From the NCBI GenBank assembly GCA_964396595.1, contig CAYNFR010000004.1, positions 62,001 to 126,000 on the forward strand: a DNA stretch of 64,000 nt. Reading direction: 5' to 3'. The notes under the pieces were generated by a model. The model made no database searches. It was not told the DNA's origin and was given only the letters and a program-made list of their open reading frames with translations. Shown in pieces: positions 18,079 to 27,189 of this stretch. The position numbers and the translations under genes are program-made. The DNA is from CAYNFR01 sp964396595. Its GTDB lineage: Bacteria; Bacteroidota; Bacteroidia; Chitinophagales; Saprospiraceae. The first letter of the stretch is position 1. Each line of letters opens with the position of its first letter.

Positions 18079-19566
18079 ATGGATCGATTCAATTCAACAT
18101 TTATTAGTAGCTGCCTTCTAATCGTCTGTATTCTATTTTCTGTCGATGTTACATCACAAACGAGGAGAACAGAGAGTGATATAGCATTTGAAGAGGGGTT
18201 TATCAAAGCGAAACAAAAGTCATTATTAGGTAAGCATGCCGACGCTGCACAGATTCTTACGGCACTAATCGAAAAAGACAACTTATCTGCTCATCTTTTC
18301 TATGAGTTGTCTTTAGTTAATGTAGCATTGAAGGATCTAATCGCGGCACGAGACGGAGCTGTCAAAGCCACAAGACTCGAACCTAGGAATGCGCAGTACT
18401 GGACTCATCTCGCTCATATTGACAATGAATTAAAAAACTATCAACAAGCTGCTCAAGCCATAGAGCAAGCTATCAGTATCGCATCATCAAAAGAACTTTA
18501 CTGGCAATTACATCATTCTTACGCCGCAGGAGGCAATGTATTAAAGGCCATACAAGCATTGGACAAGGCTGAAAACATCTATGGCCTTAACTATGAAATG
18601 ACAGACACTAAGGTTCAAATGTATATTGACAACAAAATGCCCGACAAGGCATTGGAAGCACTAAAGGCACATACGACTCAGAGACCCGGCAAAGTAGAAA
18701 ACTGGACAAGGCTAGCTAAATTTCAGCAGCTAATGGATGACAAAAAAGCAGCTATTGAGAGTTATCAAAAAGTTTTAGAACTCAACCCCCATGATGCATC
18801 CGCTCACTTCCAGATTACGCTATTGACCGGTGATGCAGAAACTGATCAAAGATTTGGCCTTATCATCGCAGACGAGCAGATATCATTAGAAGATAAAATT
18901 AAATCACTACTGCCCGAACTAAAACAAGCCGTTGCCAAAAATGACTATGTTAACTTGTTTGAACTCAAAAAATATGCGGATAAGTTAGTAGACCAATATC
19001 CCCGTGCAGCACAGTCACATGCCATGAGAGGTGACATTAATAACATCCTCGGCGACAATACATCTGCCGCTATCGACTTTATTTCGTCATTAAAATATGC
19101 CAAATCAAACTTTGAAGTATGGCTTCAATTGATGGGTTGCTTAAGAAAAAATGAAGATTGGAAAGCGCTTTCTGAACACAGCCAAAAATTTCTTGACTAC
19201 TACCCCAATCAACCCATGGCACTGGCTTACTATGCCTTAAACATGGCGGCACAAAAAAAAGATAAAGAAGCGCAGACTTATCGCGCAGAAGCCGGCGAAC
19301 TCGCCGCCAATAATGTCGAGTATATCGTTGAACTCTCGATAATAGACGCCATCATGTTTATGCACCAAGGCAACATTGGCGAAGCCATAACATTGATAGA
19401 AGATCTGACTGCAAAGCTAGCTTCAGATCGAGATCTCTTCGAATTGCTCGGAGATCTTTATAACAAGTCAAATAATAAAGAAGCTGCGCGTACTGCTTGG
19501 GAAAAAGCTAAACTCAATGGGGCTTTTAGAGACCGTATTAGCTTGAAGCTGTCGACAGCCTCATGA
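18079..19566 (+). CDS. Tetratricopeptide-repeat protein, exported
   Basis: An N-terminal signal peptide is likely (hydrophobic segment SSCLLIVCILFSVDVTSQ). The rest is a helical solenoid of TPR units, with clear copies at DAAQILTALIEKDNLSAHLF, NYQQAAQAIEQAI and KKAAIESYQKVLELNPHDA. It probably scaffolds other envelope proteins. It overlaps the next gene by four bases (ATGA) and belongs to a TPR-DUF4292-LytM set seen in many Bacteroidota, which suggests a shared role in envelope maturation. The exact role is unknown. At 495 residues no enzymatic domain is seen. Confidence 0.8.
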   Translation: MDRFNSTFISSCLLIVCILFSVDVTSQTRRTESDIAFEEGFIKAKQKSLLGKHADAAQILTALIEKDNLSAHLFYELSLVNVALKDLIAARDGAVKATRLEPRNAQYWTHLAHIDNELKNYQQAAQAIEQAISIASSKELYWQLHHSYAAGGNVLKAIQALDKAENIYGLNYEMTDTKVQMYIDNKMPDKALEALKAHTTQRPGKVENWTRLAKFQQLMDDKKAAIESYQKVLELNPHDASAHFQITLLTGDAETDQRFGLIIADEQISLEDKIKSLLPELKQAVAKNDYVNLFELKKYADKLVDQYPRAAQSHAMRGDINNILGDNTSAAIDFISSLKYAKSNFEVWLQLMGCLRKNEDWKALSEHSQKFLDYYPNQPMALAYYALNMAAQKKDKEAQTYRAEAGELAANNVEYIVELSIIDAIMFMHQGNIGEAITLIEDLTAKLASDRDLFELLGDLYNKSNNKEAARTAWEKAKLNGAFRDRISLKLSTAS

Positions 19567-20303
19567 TCCGCTATTTCCTCTTTTTATCTGCATTTTTGAT
19601 ATTGGCCGGTTGCGGAAGCACTAAGCCGTTTATCAAGGCTAAAGCCAATATGCCATTAGAAGAACTACTCGAACTCGTAAATCATTCACGTATAAATTAT
19701 GATTGGTTTTCTGCCCGAGCCAAGATTGATTTTGAAGGAGACGACATGAGTGTAAGCGGAAGAATGAATATTCGCATGCAGAAGGACCAGGCAATATGGA
19801 TGAACTTTAAAAAACTCAGTATAGAGGGCTCAAGAGCCTATATCACTAGGGATACTTTTTTTATAATCTACAGACTTGATAATATGTACGAGTCAGGTAC
19901 ACTGGAAGAGTTGTTGCAAGCCTATAATCTTAATTTGAGCTTTGAGGAATTACAGAACTATATCGTAGGTAATATTTATTTGCCTCCGGCCAATGAAATT
20001 GAAAGCTATCATATCGATCAACTATATAAAATAAAGTTTACAAGAGATTCGGTAGAATACATGTATGCTATCGACGGATTGGGTAGGCTTATTCATTTGA
20101 CGCTGAAAGATCAGGATAATAGGCAACTTTGGTTAACAGTTAATACCTTTGACGAACAGAACTTTGGTCTCAAAAAAAGTTTTGTTGTCAATGATGGACA
20201 AGGTCAGAACGCGCGGATAAAATTTGATTTTTCACAACTAGAAATAAATGTTCCTAAAAATATCTCGTTTGATATTCCTGACCATTACGGTCGTTATAAT
20301 TAG
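19563..20303 (+). CDS. DUF4292 lipoprotein (LolB-like fold family)
   Basis: The signal peptide ends in the lipobox LILAGC, making Cys18 the predicted lipidated residue. The body is beta-rich, with SARAKIDFEG near residue 51 and MSVSGRMNIRMQKDQAIWMNF near 62. This resembles the half-barrel of outer-membrane lipoprotein carriers (LolA/LolB), a similarity proposed for DUF4292. The 246-residue length is usual. It is translationally coupled to the TPR gene, and its last 56 bases overlap the LytM gene in another frame. A role in handling lipoproteins at the outer membrane is inference. Confidence 0.75.
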   Translation: MIRYFLFLSAFLILAGCGSTKPFIKAKANMPLEELLELVNHSRINYDWFSARAKIDFEGDDMSVSGRMNIRMQKDQAIWMNFKKLSIEGSRAYITRDTFFIIYRLDNMYESGTLEELLQAYNLNLSFEELQNYIVGNIYLPPANEIESYHIDQLYKIKFTRDSVEYMYAIDGLGRLIHLTLKDQDNRQLWLTVNTFDEQNFGLKKSFVVNDGQGQNARIKFDFSQLEINVPKNISFDIPDHYGRYN

Positions 20304-21465
20304 TACTTTGTTTAATCATCCTTCTCTAGCACAAGAAATTGAACAAATAAAACCGGCTAGTCTGAAAAGAGTAAAAGTTATGCAAGCCGAACCTGAGCAG
20401 GAATCACAGATCCTATCACAGGTAAATACTAATCAAGTAACCCCAAGTATTTCATCCCTGGAATCCCAATATCCGGTAGTGCTTCGCATCGCATTACGAT
20501 CAGCAGTGATAGCTCATCTCAGAAAGAATGATAACAACTCTATTGCCAGAAAGTCAGCAGAATATCAGTGGGTAGTATGGATAAAATATCTTAAATCACA
20601 ATTAAAAAGCCCATCACTAGATATCCGATCGACCATAGCTTCAGCCAATACGATTATAATAAATAATCCTAAAAATACCGAGCAAGAATACGCCTCTCAA
20701 ATAGCAGAAATCGAGTCGATCAACATCCCCACATCAGCTGTAGAATCAAGCACTCAATCAAAACCCGCCTCCCAATTACAAACTGAGCCTCCCAAAATTG
20801 AACCACCCACAATAGCTGATAAAACCAGACCAGAGGCCAGTAAGATTGAACCACCTAAGGTGGCTGAAAAGACGCCGACACCAGCAGCAGAAACAAAACC
20901 GACAACATCGTCAATCGAACCTAAAGTAGCCACAGGCCAAGAAAAAGCTTCAGATAAAAAAGGGCTAACATCAACCATTGAAGCTTCAAAACCCGGCAAC
21001 AACACCAAAGGATCAGAACCCTCAAAACAAAAAGAAGACGCTGCCCCGATACCGGAAAAGAAAGAAATTATCAATGCCAAAGGAAAGTTGCCCTGGCCTG
21101 TAAGTAGCTATACCATTTCGGATAAATACGGCCAGCGCGCGCATCCCGGCGCCAGTGACCTTCCATCCGTAAATAATGGAATAGATATCATTACCACACC
21201 CGGAGCCGCAGTCAAAGCGGTATTTGACGGCAAGGTTCTTTTTATAACAAATCAGGTTCCATACAGCAACATAGTTGCCATCGACCATTCAGGTCATACA
21301 TCTGTGTACTATTTTCTAGACAAGGTAAGTGTGTCTCGAGGAGAGAATGTCGTACAAGGCCAATCAATAGGAAATATTATCAAAACAGAACGTATTCCTA
21401 ATTTTCATTTCGAAATTTGGAAAGGCCAACAGCAAATTAATCCTTTGCCTTGGCTTAAAAATTAA
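20248..21465 (+). CDS. EnvC-like degenerate LytM (M23) protein, murein hydrolase activator
   Basis: The start is the ATG at 20248, inside the DUF4292 gene, because only it provides a signal peptide (cleavage after HPSLAQ). A low-complexity Pro/Lys/Glu/Thr linker covers about 165-275 with repeated 'IEPP' units. The LytM domain lies at about 278-405. In active M23 enzymes the site is HxGxD, YxHL and HxH. Here these positions read N309..D313, Y354-Y-F356-L and N385-F-H387, so one zinc ligand and two catalytic histidines are lost. Like E. coli EnvC it is therefore expected to activate an amidase rather than cut peptidoglycan itself. At 405 residues it is normal for this family. Confidence 0.82.
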   Translation: MFLKISRLIFLTITVVIISTLFNHPSLAQEIEQIKPASLKRVKVMQAEPEQESQILSQVNTNQVTPSISSLESQYPVVLRIALRSAVIAHLRKNDNNSIARKSAEYQWVVWIKYLKSQLKSPSLDIRSTIASANTIIINNPKNTEQEYASQIAEIESINIPTSAVESSTQSKPASQLQTEPPKIEPPTIADKTRPEASKIEPPKVAEKTPTPAAETKPTTSSIEPKVATGQEKASDKKGLTSTIEASKPGNNTKGSEPSKQKEDAAPIPEKKEIINAKGKLPWPVSSYTISDKYGQRAHPGASDLPSVNNGIDIITTPGAAVKAVFDGKVLFITNQVPYSNIVAIDHSGHTSVYYFLDKVSVSRGENVVQGQSIGNIIKTERIPNFHFEIWKGQQQINPLPWLKN

Positions 21466-21478
21466 TAAAACAATCCTT

Positions 21479-22690
21479 ATGTCAGAACAGTGGGAAGTAG
21501 GTAAAAAGAAAAAATCCGGATTAGCAGAGACCCCAGAAAGAGCTGTACTCATCGGTCTTGTCACTAACCACACATCCCGAGAACAACTCGAAGAATACCT
21601 CGACGAGCTCGAATTTCTGGCCATGACAGCAGGCGCCGTGAGCGTTAAAACATTTACCCAAAAACTAGATCATCCTAACTCTCGAACATTCATAGGTCAA
21701 GGAAAACTAGAGGAAATAAAGCGGTTTAATGCAGACAATAATATTGACCTAGTCATATTTGATGATGACCTGTCAGCCAAGCAAGCTGCCATTTTAGAAA
21801 AAGAACTGAAACGAAAGATAATTGACCGCTCTACATTGATTCTGGACATATTCGCAGAACGCGCTCAGACCGCACAGGCTAAAACCCAAGTCGAGCTCGC
21901 ACAAATGCAATATCTCCTTCCGCGCTTACGTGGTCTCTGGACACACCTCGAAAGACAACGCGGAGGGATAGGAATGAGAGGCCCGGGTGAGCAGGAAATT
22001 GAAACGGACAGACGGATAGTCCGAGAAAAAATCAGTCGGCTGAAAACACAGCTTCAGAAAATTGATCAACAAAACATCGTCCAGAGACAGACCCGCGGCG
22101 AAATGATCCGTGTCTCACTAGTAGGTTATACGAATGTAGGCAAGTCCACCTTGATGAACCTATTGAGCAAATCCGATGTGTTCGCAGAAAATAAACTCTT
22201 TGCCACACTCGACACGACCGTGCGTAAAGTAGTACTAGATCGCATGCCTTTCTTACTGAGTGATACAGTCGGTTTTATACGTAAACTTCCTCATCATCTG
22301 ATAGAAAGCTTTAAATCGACACTTGATGAAGTCAGAGAGAGCGATATTCTCCTCCATATTATTGATATCGCTCATCCTCAATATAAAGATCACATCGATA
22401 CAGTCAACAATACACTTAAATCGCTGAAGGTCGATAATAAGAAACAAATCCTCGTATTCAATAAAATAGATCTCTATCGCCAACGCTACTTTGATCAATT
22501 ACTCGAAAATGAAGTGAAACAAGAAATCATCGACGAGATAGAAGAAGGATTAAAAAATGATTATGACCATCCCGTTATTCTGATCTCCGCTGTTGAAAAA
22601 GAAAACATTGACGCATTGAGAGAGCTAATAGCACAGATGGTTCGAAAAGAATACGAAATAAGATTTCCGTACCAAGCTAAAAGTTTCTAA
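21479..22690 (+). CDS. hflX: GTPase HflX
   Basis: Ribosome-associated GTPase that helps rescue or split stalled 70S ribosomes under stress. The N-terminal HflX domain (about 20-180) includes FIGQGKLEEI and RGPGEQEIETDRR. The GTPase domain has the P-loop GYTNVGKST near residue 220, switch II DTVGFIRKLPHHL near 262 and the base-specifying NKID near 330. At 403 residues it is typical. It begins 14 bases after the LytM gene and precedes the aminopeptidase by 8 bases. Confidence 0.95.
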   Translation: MSEQWEVGKKKKSGLAETPERAVLIGLVTNHTSREQLEEYLDELEFLAMTAGAVSVKTFTQKLDHPNSRTFIGQGKLEEIKRFNADNNIDLVIFDDDLSAKQAAILEKELKRKIIDRSTLILDIFAERAQTAQAKTQVELAQMQYLLPRLRGLWTHLERQRGGIGMRGPGEQEIETDRRIVREKISRLKTQLQKIDQQNIVQRQTRGEMIRVSLVGYTNVGKSTLMNLLSKSDVFAENKLFATLDTTVRKVVLDRMPFLLSDTVGFIRKLPHHLIESFKSTLDEVRESDILLHIIDIAHPQYKDHIDTVNNTLKSLKVDNKKQILVFNKIDLYRQRYFDQLLENEVKQEIIDEIEEGLKNDYDHPVILISAVEKENIDALRELIAQMVRKEYEIRFPYQAKSF

Positions 22691-22698
22691 GCTAGTAT

Positions 22699-23796
22699 AT
22701 GCTTAAAAAATACGCCCGTCTTCTCGTCGATTACTGCCTCAGTATCAAAGAAGGCGATTCCTTATTGGTACAAAGCACTATGCTCGCTGAACCGCTAGTG
22801 CGCGCTCTCTACATAGAGGCATGCTCCCGAGGGTGTCGAATGGAAGTAATCATGGACATGCGTTCTCAGCAGCAACTGTTTTATGAATACGCCACCGATA
22901 ACTTACTAAGTAGCGTATCTCCATTTAAACAATTAGCCATCGATACATTTGATGCCTACTTGTATATCCGCGCACCATACAATCTCAGTGAAGAAAATGG
23001 TATTAATCCTGTCAAGAGACAATTAAACGCTCAGGCAAGTAAAGATCTCAATCGAGTTTACAATACACGCACTGCCGATGGTAGCCTCAGACGTTCACTG
23101 TGCCAATACCCTACCGAAGCCGCCGCCCAATATGCAGGTATGTCTCTGGATGAATATTCCGAGTTTGTTTATAAAGCCTGTAAACTTGATATGGCATCAC
23201 CTGCAATTGGCTGGAGAGACCTCGGTCGCAATCAGCAGCAGATAGTCGATTATCTCAATAAAGCGAATTATGTGAGATATGTCAACCATAAGATGGATGT
23301 CAGTTTTCGCGTCGAAGGCCGAATATGGATGAACTCCGATGGCCGCACTAACATGCCGAGTGGCGAGGTTTATACTGCTCCCATCGAAAACTCTGTCAAT
23401 GGGGTAGCGTTTTTTGACTATCCGTCCATATTCCGTGGAGAAGAAGTAAGTGGCGTAAGACTAGAAATTAAAGAGGGTCAGGTTGTCAATTGGGATGCTG
23501 AGCGCGGCAAGAAGTTACTGGATGAATTAATGGTAATACCCGGCGCACGATATTTCGGGGAAGTAGCAATCGGCACTAATTATAACATCAACCGCCCAAC
23601 AAGAAACATCCTGTTCGACGAAAAAATAGGTGGCACTATCCACATGGCATTGGGTCAGAGCTATCACATTACTGGTGGCAAAAACGACAGCCCGATACAC
23701 TGGGATCTTATAGCCGGAATGCAGGATGGAGGCAAAATCTATGTGGATGATACATTGATTTATCAAGATGGACGATTCCTAGTATTCGATATCTGA
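22699..23796 (+). CDS. M29-family aminopeptidase
   Basis: Cytoplasmic metallo-aminopeptidase of the AmpS/PepS/aminopeptidase T family, removing N-terminal residues from peptides. The metal-site blocks are PSGEVYTAP near residue 222, FGEVAIGTN near 286, GTIHMALGQSY near 312 and IHWDLI near 331, all conserved in the family. At 365 residues it is slightly shorter than the usual 370-410 but has no internal gap in the catalytic half. It follows hflX closely. Confidence 0.88.
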   Translation: MLKKYARLLVDYCLSIKEGDSLLVQSTMLAEPLVRALYIEACSRGCRMEVIMDMRSQQQLFYEYATDNLLSSVSPFKQLAIDTFDAYLYIRAPYNLSEENGINPVKRQLNAQASKDLNRVYNTRTADGSLRRSLCQYPTEAAAQYAGMSLDEYSEFVYKACKLDMASPAIGWRDLGRNQQQIVDYLNKANYVRYVNHKMDVSFRVEGRIWMNSDGRTNMPSGEVYTAPIENSVNGVAFFDYPSIFRGEEVSGVRLEIKEGQVVNWDAERGKKLLDELMVIPGARYFGEVAIGTNYNINRPTRNILFDEKIGGTIHMALGQSYHITGGKNDSPIHWDLIAGMQDGGKIYVDDTLIYQDGRFLVFDI

Positions 23797-23821
23797 GGGT
23801 AGCGAATACAAATGTTAATAT

Positions 23822-23863
23822 CACAAAACTGTCTGCTATCTTGTCAAATATCATAGTTTTGTG
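23822..23863 (+). promoter_or_regulatory. Candidate topA promoter within an inverted repeat
   Basis: Nine-base arms CACAAAACT (23822-23830) and AGTTTTGTG (23855-23863) flank a 24-base spacer. The right arm overlaps TAGTTTTG (23854-23861), a match to the TAnnTTTG -7 element, 61 bases before the topA ATG. A protein binding the repeat would sit on the promoter. Alternatively it is a weak terminator for the aminopeptidase gene. Confidence 0.4.
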
Positions 23864-23922
23864 CCGATTTTAAGTGATCGCAACATTTTTCACTAGCTGA
23901 AAAATGTCAAAAAATACCTTGC

Positions 23923-26418
23923 ATGACGAAAAATTTGTTGATCGTTGAGTCTCCTGCCAAAGCCAAAACAATAGAAAAATATCTAGGTAAAGAGTTTACT
24001 GTCAAGTCTAGCTACGGACATATACGCGATCTGGATAAAGGTTCTGAAGGTATAGACATCAAGAATAATTTCGAGCCCAAGTATATTGTTTCACCTGAAA
24101 AGACCAAAGTCGTTTCAGAACTTAAGTCAGCTGCCAAGAAAGCTGATGTAATCTGGCTGGCGACGGACGAAGACCGGGAAGGAGAAGCCATCTCATGGCA
24201 TCTGTGTGAAGAACTCGGATTAGATCCATTGAGTACCAAGAGGATAGTATTCCGGGAAATCACCAAAACCGCGGTACAAAACGCCATTCAGAAACCGAGA
24301 ACCGTGGACATCAATCTTGTTAATGCACAGCAAGCAAGAAGAATTCTGGACAGGCTAGTGGGATTCGAACTAAGCGAAGTCCTATGGAGAAAAGTTAAAA
24401 ATAAATTATCTGCTGGACGAGTGCAGTCTGTAGCAGTGAAATTAATCGTCTCAAGAGAAAGAGAGATACAGGCATTCGAGTCGACACCATATTTTAAAGT
24501 ACAGGCAGAATTCGCAATAAATGATAATGGGGTCAATAAGATCCTTAAAGCAGAACTGACTGATCGGCTTAACAGCGAGCAAGAAGTGTTAGACCTTCTG
24601 GAATCATGTAAAACGGCACAGTTTAAAATCACATCTATTGATGTAAAAGACGCTTTTCGTAAGCCTGCGCCACCCTTTATTACCTCTACCTTACAGCAAG
24701 AAGCGAGCAGAAAACTAGGCTTCGGTGTAAATCGCACCATGAGTACGGCTCAGCGGCTATATGAGTCAGGTCATATCACCTACATGAGGACCGATAGCAC
24801 GGCATTGAGTGATCTGGCACTAGGAACGATAGCGCAAGAAATAAAGACGGCGTTTGGGGAGAATTACCTCCACACCAGACAGTATAAAAGTAAAAGTGCA
24901 GGTGCTCAAGAAGCGCATGAAGCCATCAGGCCCACTTTTATCAATGCTAAAGAAGTCACCTCTGATCGTGACCAACAACGTCTTTACGAGTTAATATGGA
25001 AACGAACCATAGCCTCTCAGATGGCCAATGCGAAACTCGAGCGCACAGTGGTGGACATATCTATTAGCAATCGTCCTGACAAGACTTTTAGAGCACAAGG
25101 AGAGGTAATGCGTTTTGATGGTTTTCTTAAAGTGTACATCGAAGGAGAAGATGATAATGATGATGACGACATAAAAGGAATCCTCCCTCCGATAAATGTT
25201 AATCAAGTACTCAGACCTGACAATATTCAAGGCACCGAGCAATATACGAGACCACCCGCGAGATATACTGAAGCCAGCTTGGTTAAGAAACTCGAGGAAC
25301 TGGGCATAGGACGTCCGAGTACTTACGCGCCTACCATTAGTAAAATTATGGAAGAAGGTCGTGGATACGTTGTGAAAGAAAGTCGTGCAGGTGTCGAACG
25401 CTCATATCGCCATATCGTATTAAAAGATGGCAATATCCGACAGTCCACCACAACAGAAGTCACAGGTGCCACATCCAATAGACTTTATCCTACAGATACA
25501 GGGATGATCGTGACTGACTTCCTTGACGAGCATTTTAATAACATCATGGATTATGGCTTCACGGCCGAAATAGAAGAACAATTTGATAAAATTGCCGAAG
25601 GCAAATGGGAGTGGCGCAAAGTCATAAGCGACTTTTATGATCCGTTTCATGAAGGCGTCGAAAACACACTTGAAAAGGCAGAACGCGCCAAAGGGAAACG
25701 TGAACTCGGCATCGATCCGGCGTCCGGATATAGCGTACTTGTTCAGTTGACACGATTTGGGCCGGTGGTACAGATAGGCACGAAAGACGAGGTAAAGGAG
25801 AATGAAAAACCCAGATTTGCCAATCTCCGTCCAGGTCAATCTATGGAGACAATCACCTATGAAGAGGCAATGGATTTATTTGCACTTCCTCGACAATTAG
25901 GTACGTATCAGGGTAAAGAAGTTGAAGTCGGCGCAGGTCGTTATGGCCCTTATGTCAAGTATGACAGCGGCTTTATTTCCTTGCCCAAAGGGACTGATCC
26001 GCTCACCGCAGATATAGGCATGGCCATAGGATTGATCGAACAAAAAAGAAAAGAAGACGCACCTTTAGGTTTATATGAGGGACTTCCCATCACGAAGGGA
26101 AAAGGTAGATTTGGTCCATTCATTAAATGGAATGAAATGTTTATTAACGTGCCGAAGAAATTCGATTTTGACAGATTGTCTCTTGCCGATGCTTCAATAC
26201 TTATTGAGCAGAAAAAAGAAAAGGAGGCTAACAGATTTATCGCTCAATGGCCAAAAGAAAAAATTTCCATCGAAAATGGCCGATGGGGACCATTTATTCG
26301 CTCGGGCAAGAAAATGATCAAAATCCCTAAGGTCAACGGCGTCGCACCTACAGCAGAAGAATTGACCGCTATGAGTCTTGACGATGTCAAAAAGATGATT
26401 GCTGCATCGGATAAATAG
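23923..26418 (+). CDS. topA: DNA topoisomerase I
   Basis: Type IA topoisomerase relaxing negative supercoils. The TOPRIM domain has LLIVESPAKAKTIEKYLG and ATDEDREGEAISWHL. The active-site Tyr is in GHITYMRTDSTALS near residue 287. Instead of C-terminal zinc fingers there are at least three topoisomerase C-terminal repeats (GRYGPYVKYDSGFISLPKG and GRFGPFIKWNEMFINVPKK are two, then GRWGPFIRSGKKMIKIPK), the normal Bacteroidota form. A short acidic run EDDNDDDD lies near residue 410. At 831 residues it is typical. Confidence 0.97.
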   Translation: MTKNLLIVESPAKAKTIEKYLGKEFTVKSSYGHIRDLDKGSEGIDIKNNFEPKYIVSPEKTKVVSELKSAAKKADVIWLATDEDREGEAISWHLCEELGLDPLSTKRIVFREITKTAVQNAIQKPRTVDINLVNAQQARRILDRLVGFELSEVLWRKVKNKLSAGRVQSVAVKLIVSREREIQAFESTPYFKVQAEFAINDNGVNKILKAELTDRLNSEQEVLDLLESCKTAQFKITSIDVKDAFRKPAPPFITSTLQQEASRKLGFGVNRTMSTAQRLYESGHITYMRTDSTALSDLALGTIAQEIKTAFGENYLHTRQYKSKSAGAQEAHEAIRPTFINAKEVTSDRDQQRLYELIWKRTIASQMANAKLERTVVDISISNRPDKTFRAQGEVMRFDGFLKVYIEGEDDNDDDDIKGILPPINVNQVLRPDNIQGTEQYTRPPARYTEASLVKKLEELGIGRPSTYAPTISKIMEEGRGYVVKESRAGVERSYRHIVLKDGNIRQSTTTEVTGATSNRLYPTDTGMIVTDFLDEHFNNIMDYGFTAEIEEQFDKIAEGKWEWRKVISDFYDPFHEGVENTLEKAERAKGKRELGIDPASGYSVLVQLTRFGPVVQIGTKDEVKENEKPRFANLRPGQSMETITYEEAMDLFALPRQLGTYQGKEVEVGAGRYGPYVKYDSGFISLPKGTDPLTADIGMAIGLIEQKRKEDAPLGLYEGLPITKGKGRFGPFIKWNEMFINVPKKFDFDRLSLADASILIEQKKEKEANRFIAQWPKEKISIENGRWGPFIRSGKKMIKIPKVNGVAPTAEELTAMSLDDVKKMIAASDK

Positions 26419-26475
26419 ATACGTTTTCTATATCCTCATGCACCCGTTGGTCTATTCCGCTTGAGATCTGAAACC

Positions 26476-27039
26476 TTAAGGAAGGCCTGGCTTCCATTTA
26501 ATATTACAACCTACACTGGGATACTGCGTCTCGATGCTTTGGCCGACAATAGTTTTATCAATAGCTTCTCGCAAATCCCTACCATCCACCGGCAATCCAT
26601 TGCCGGGACGAGAAGCATCCAGCCGACCGTGATAGGTCAATCTCATTGCGCCATCAAATACATAGAAGTCCGGTGTACACGCAGCATCGTATGCACGCGC
26701 TACATCCTGGCTTTTATCGAATAAATACGGAAAAGGATAACGTAACACCTTGGCTACGATACTCATTTTATCAGGCGCATCTTCCGGATATGCCTCTACA
26801 TCATTGGCATTAATAGCTATGAAGGATACCCCATGATTGCGATATTCTTGCGCCATTTTAACCAGTTCACTATTCACATGTATCACAAATGGACAGTGAT
26901 TACATATAAACATGACGACCGTGGCCTTATCCGATTTCAGATCATCGAGACTATAGTAATTATCACTAACGACGTCTCTGAGATGAAAATTAGCTGCGGT
27001 CATACCGATCGGTAATGGATTAGATTCTGTCAAAGCCAT
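26476..27039 (-). CDS. Thioredoxin-family protein (AhpC/TSA-like)
   Basis: Thioredoxin fold with the redox motif FICNHCPFV near residue 45, a CxxC in the normal position. The cis-Pro region is DAACTPDFYVFD near 117. No signal peptide is seen, so it is probably cytoplasmic. Proteins of this type with CNHCPFV are common and annotated as thioredoxin-family or thiol-dependent peroxidase; the partner is unknown. It is convergent with topA. At 187 residues it is complete. Confidence 0.85.
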   Translation of the reverse strand: MALTESNPLPIGMTAANFHLRDVVSDNYYSLDDLKSDKATVVMFICNHCPFVIHVNSELVKMAQEYRNHGVSFIAINANDVEAYPEDAPDKMSIVAKVLRYPFPYLFDKSQDVARAYDAACTPDFYVFDGAMRLTYHGRLDASRPGNGLPVDGRDLREAIDKTIVGQSIETQYPSVGCNIKWKPGLP

Positions 27040-27138
27040 ATCGCGTAATTAATTAACATTTACAATAATACAGCTTATATCGTTTTATCTTGGTGGGCTG
27101 ACCGCCCAATTTCGCCTTCAGGATTTTTTTTCGTCAAA

Positions 27139-27157
27139 ATGCTAATTTTAATAGCAT
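27139..27157. promoter_or_regulatory. Candidate operator of the S24-type regulator
   Basis: Interrupted palindrome ATGCTA-N7-TAGCAT, 33 bases upstream of the regulator ATG and in the divergent gap shared with the thioredoxin-like gene. Its size and position suit a dimeric XRE repressor acting on its own promoter. It is AT-rich and the assignment is inference. Confidence 0.4.
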
Positions 27158-27189
27158 ACTAATATATTTAGTTATATATTCGTAATACT

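Noticed and set aside
24012..25839. Several long antisense frames inside topA
   Set aside because: They follow the codon pattern of topA in the opposite direction and have no recognisable domains; treated as shadows.
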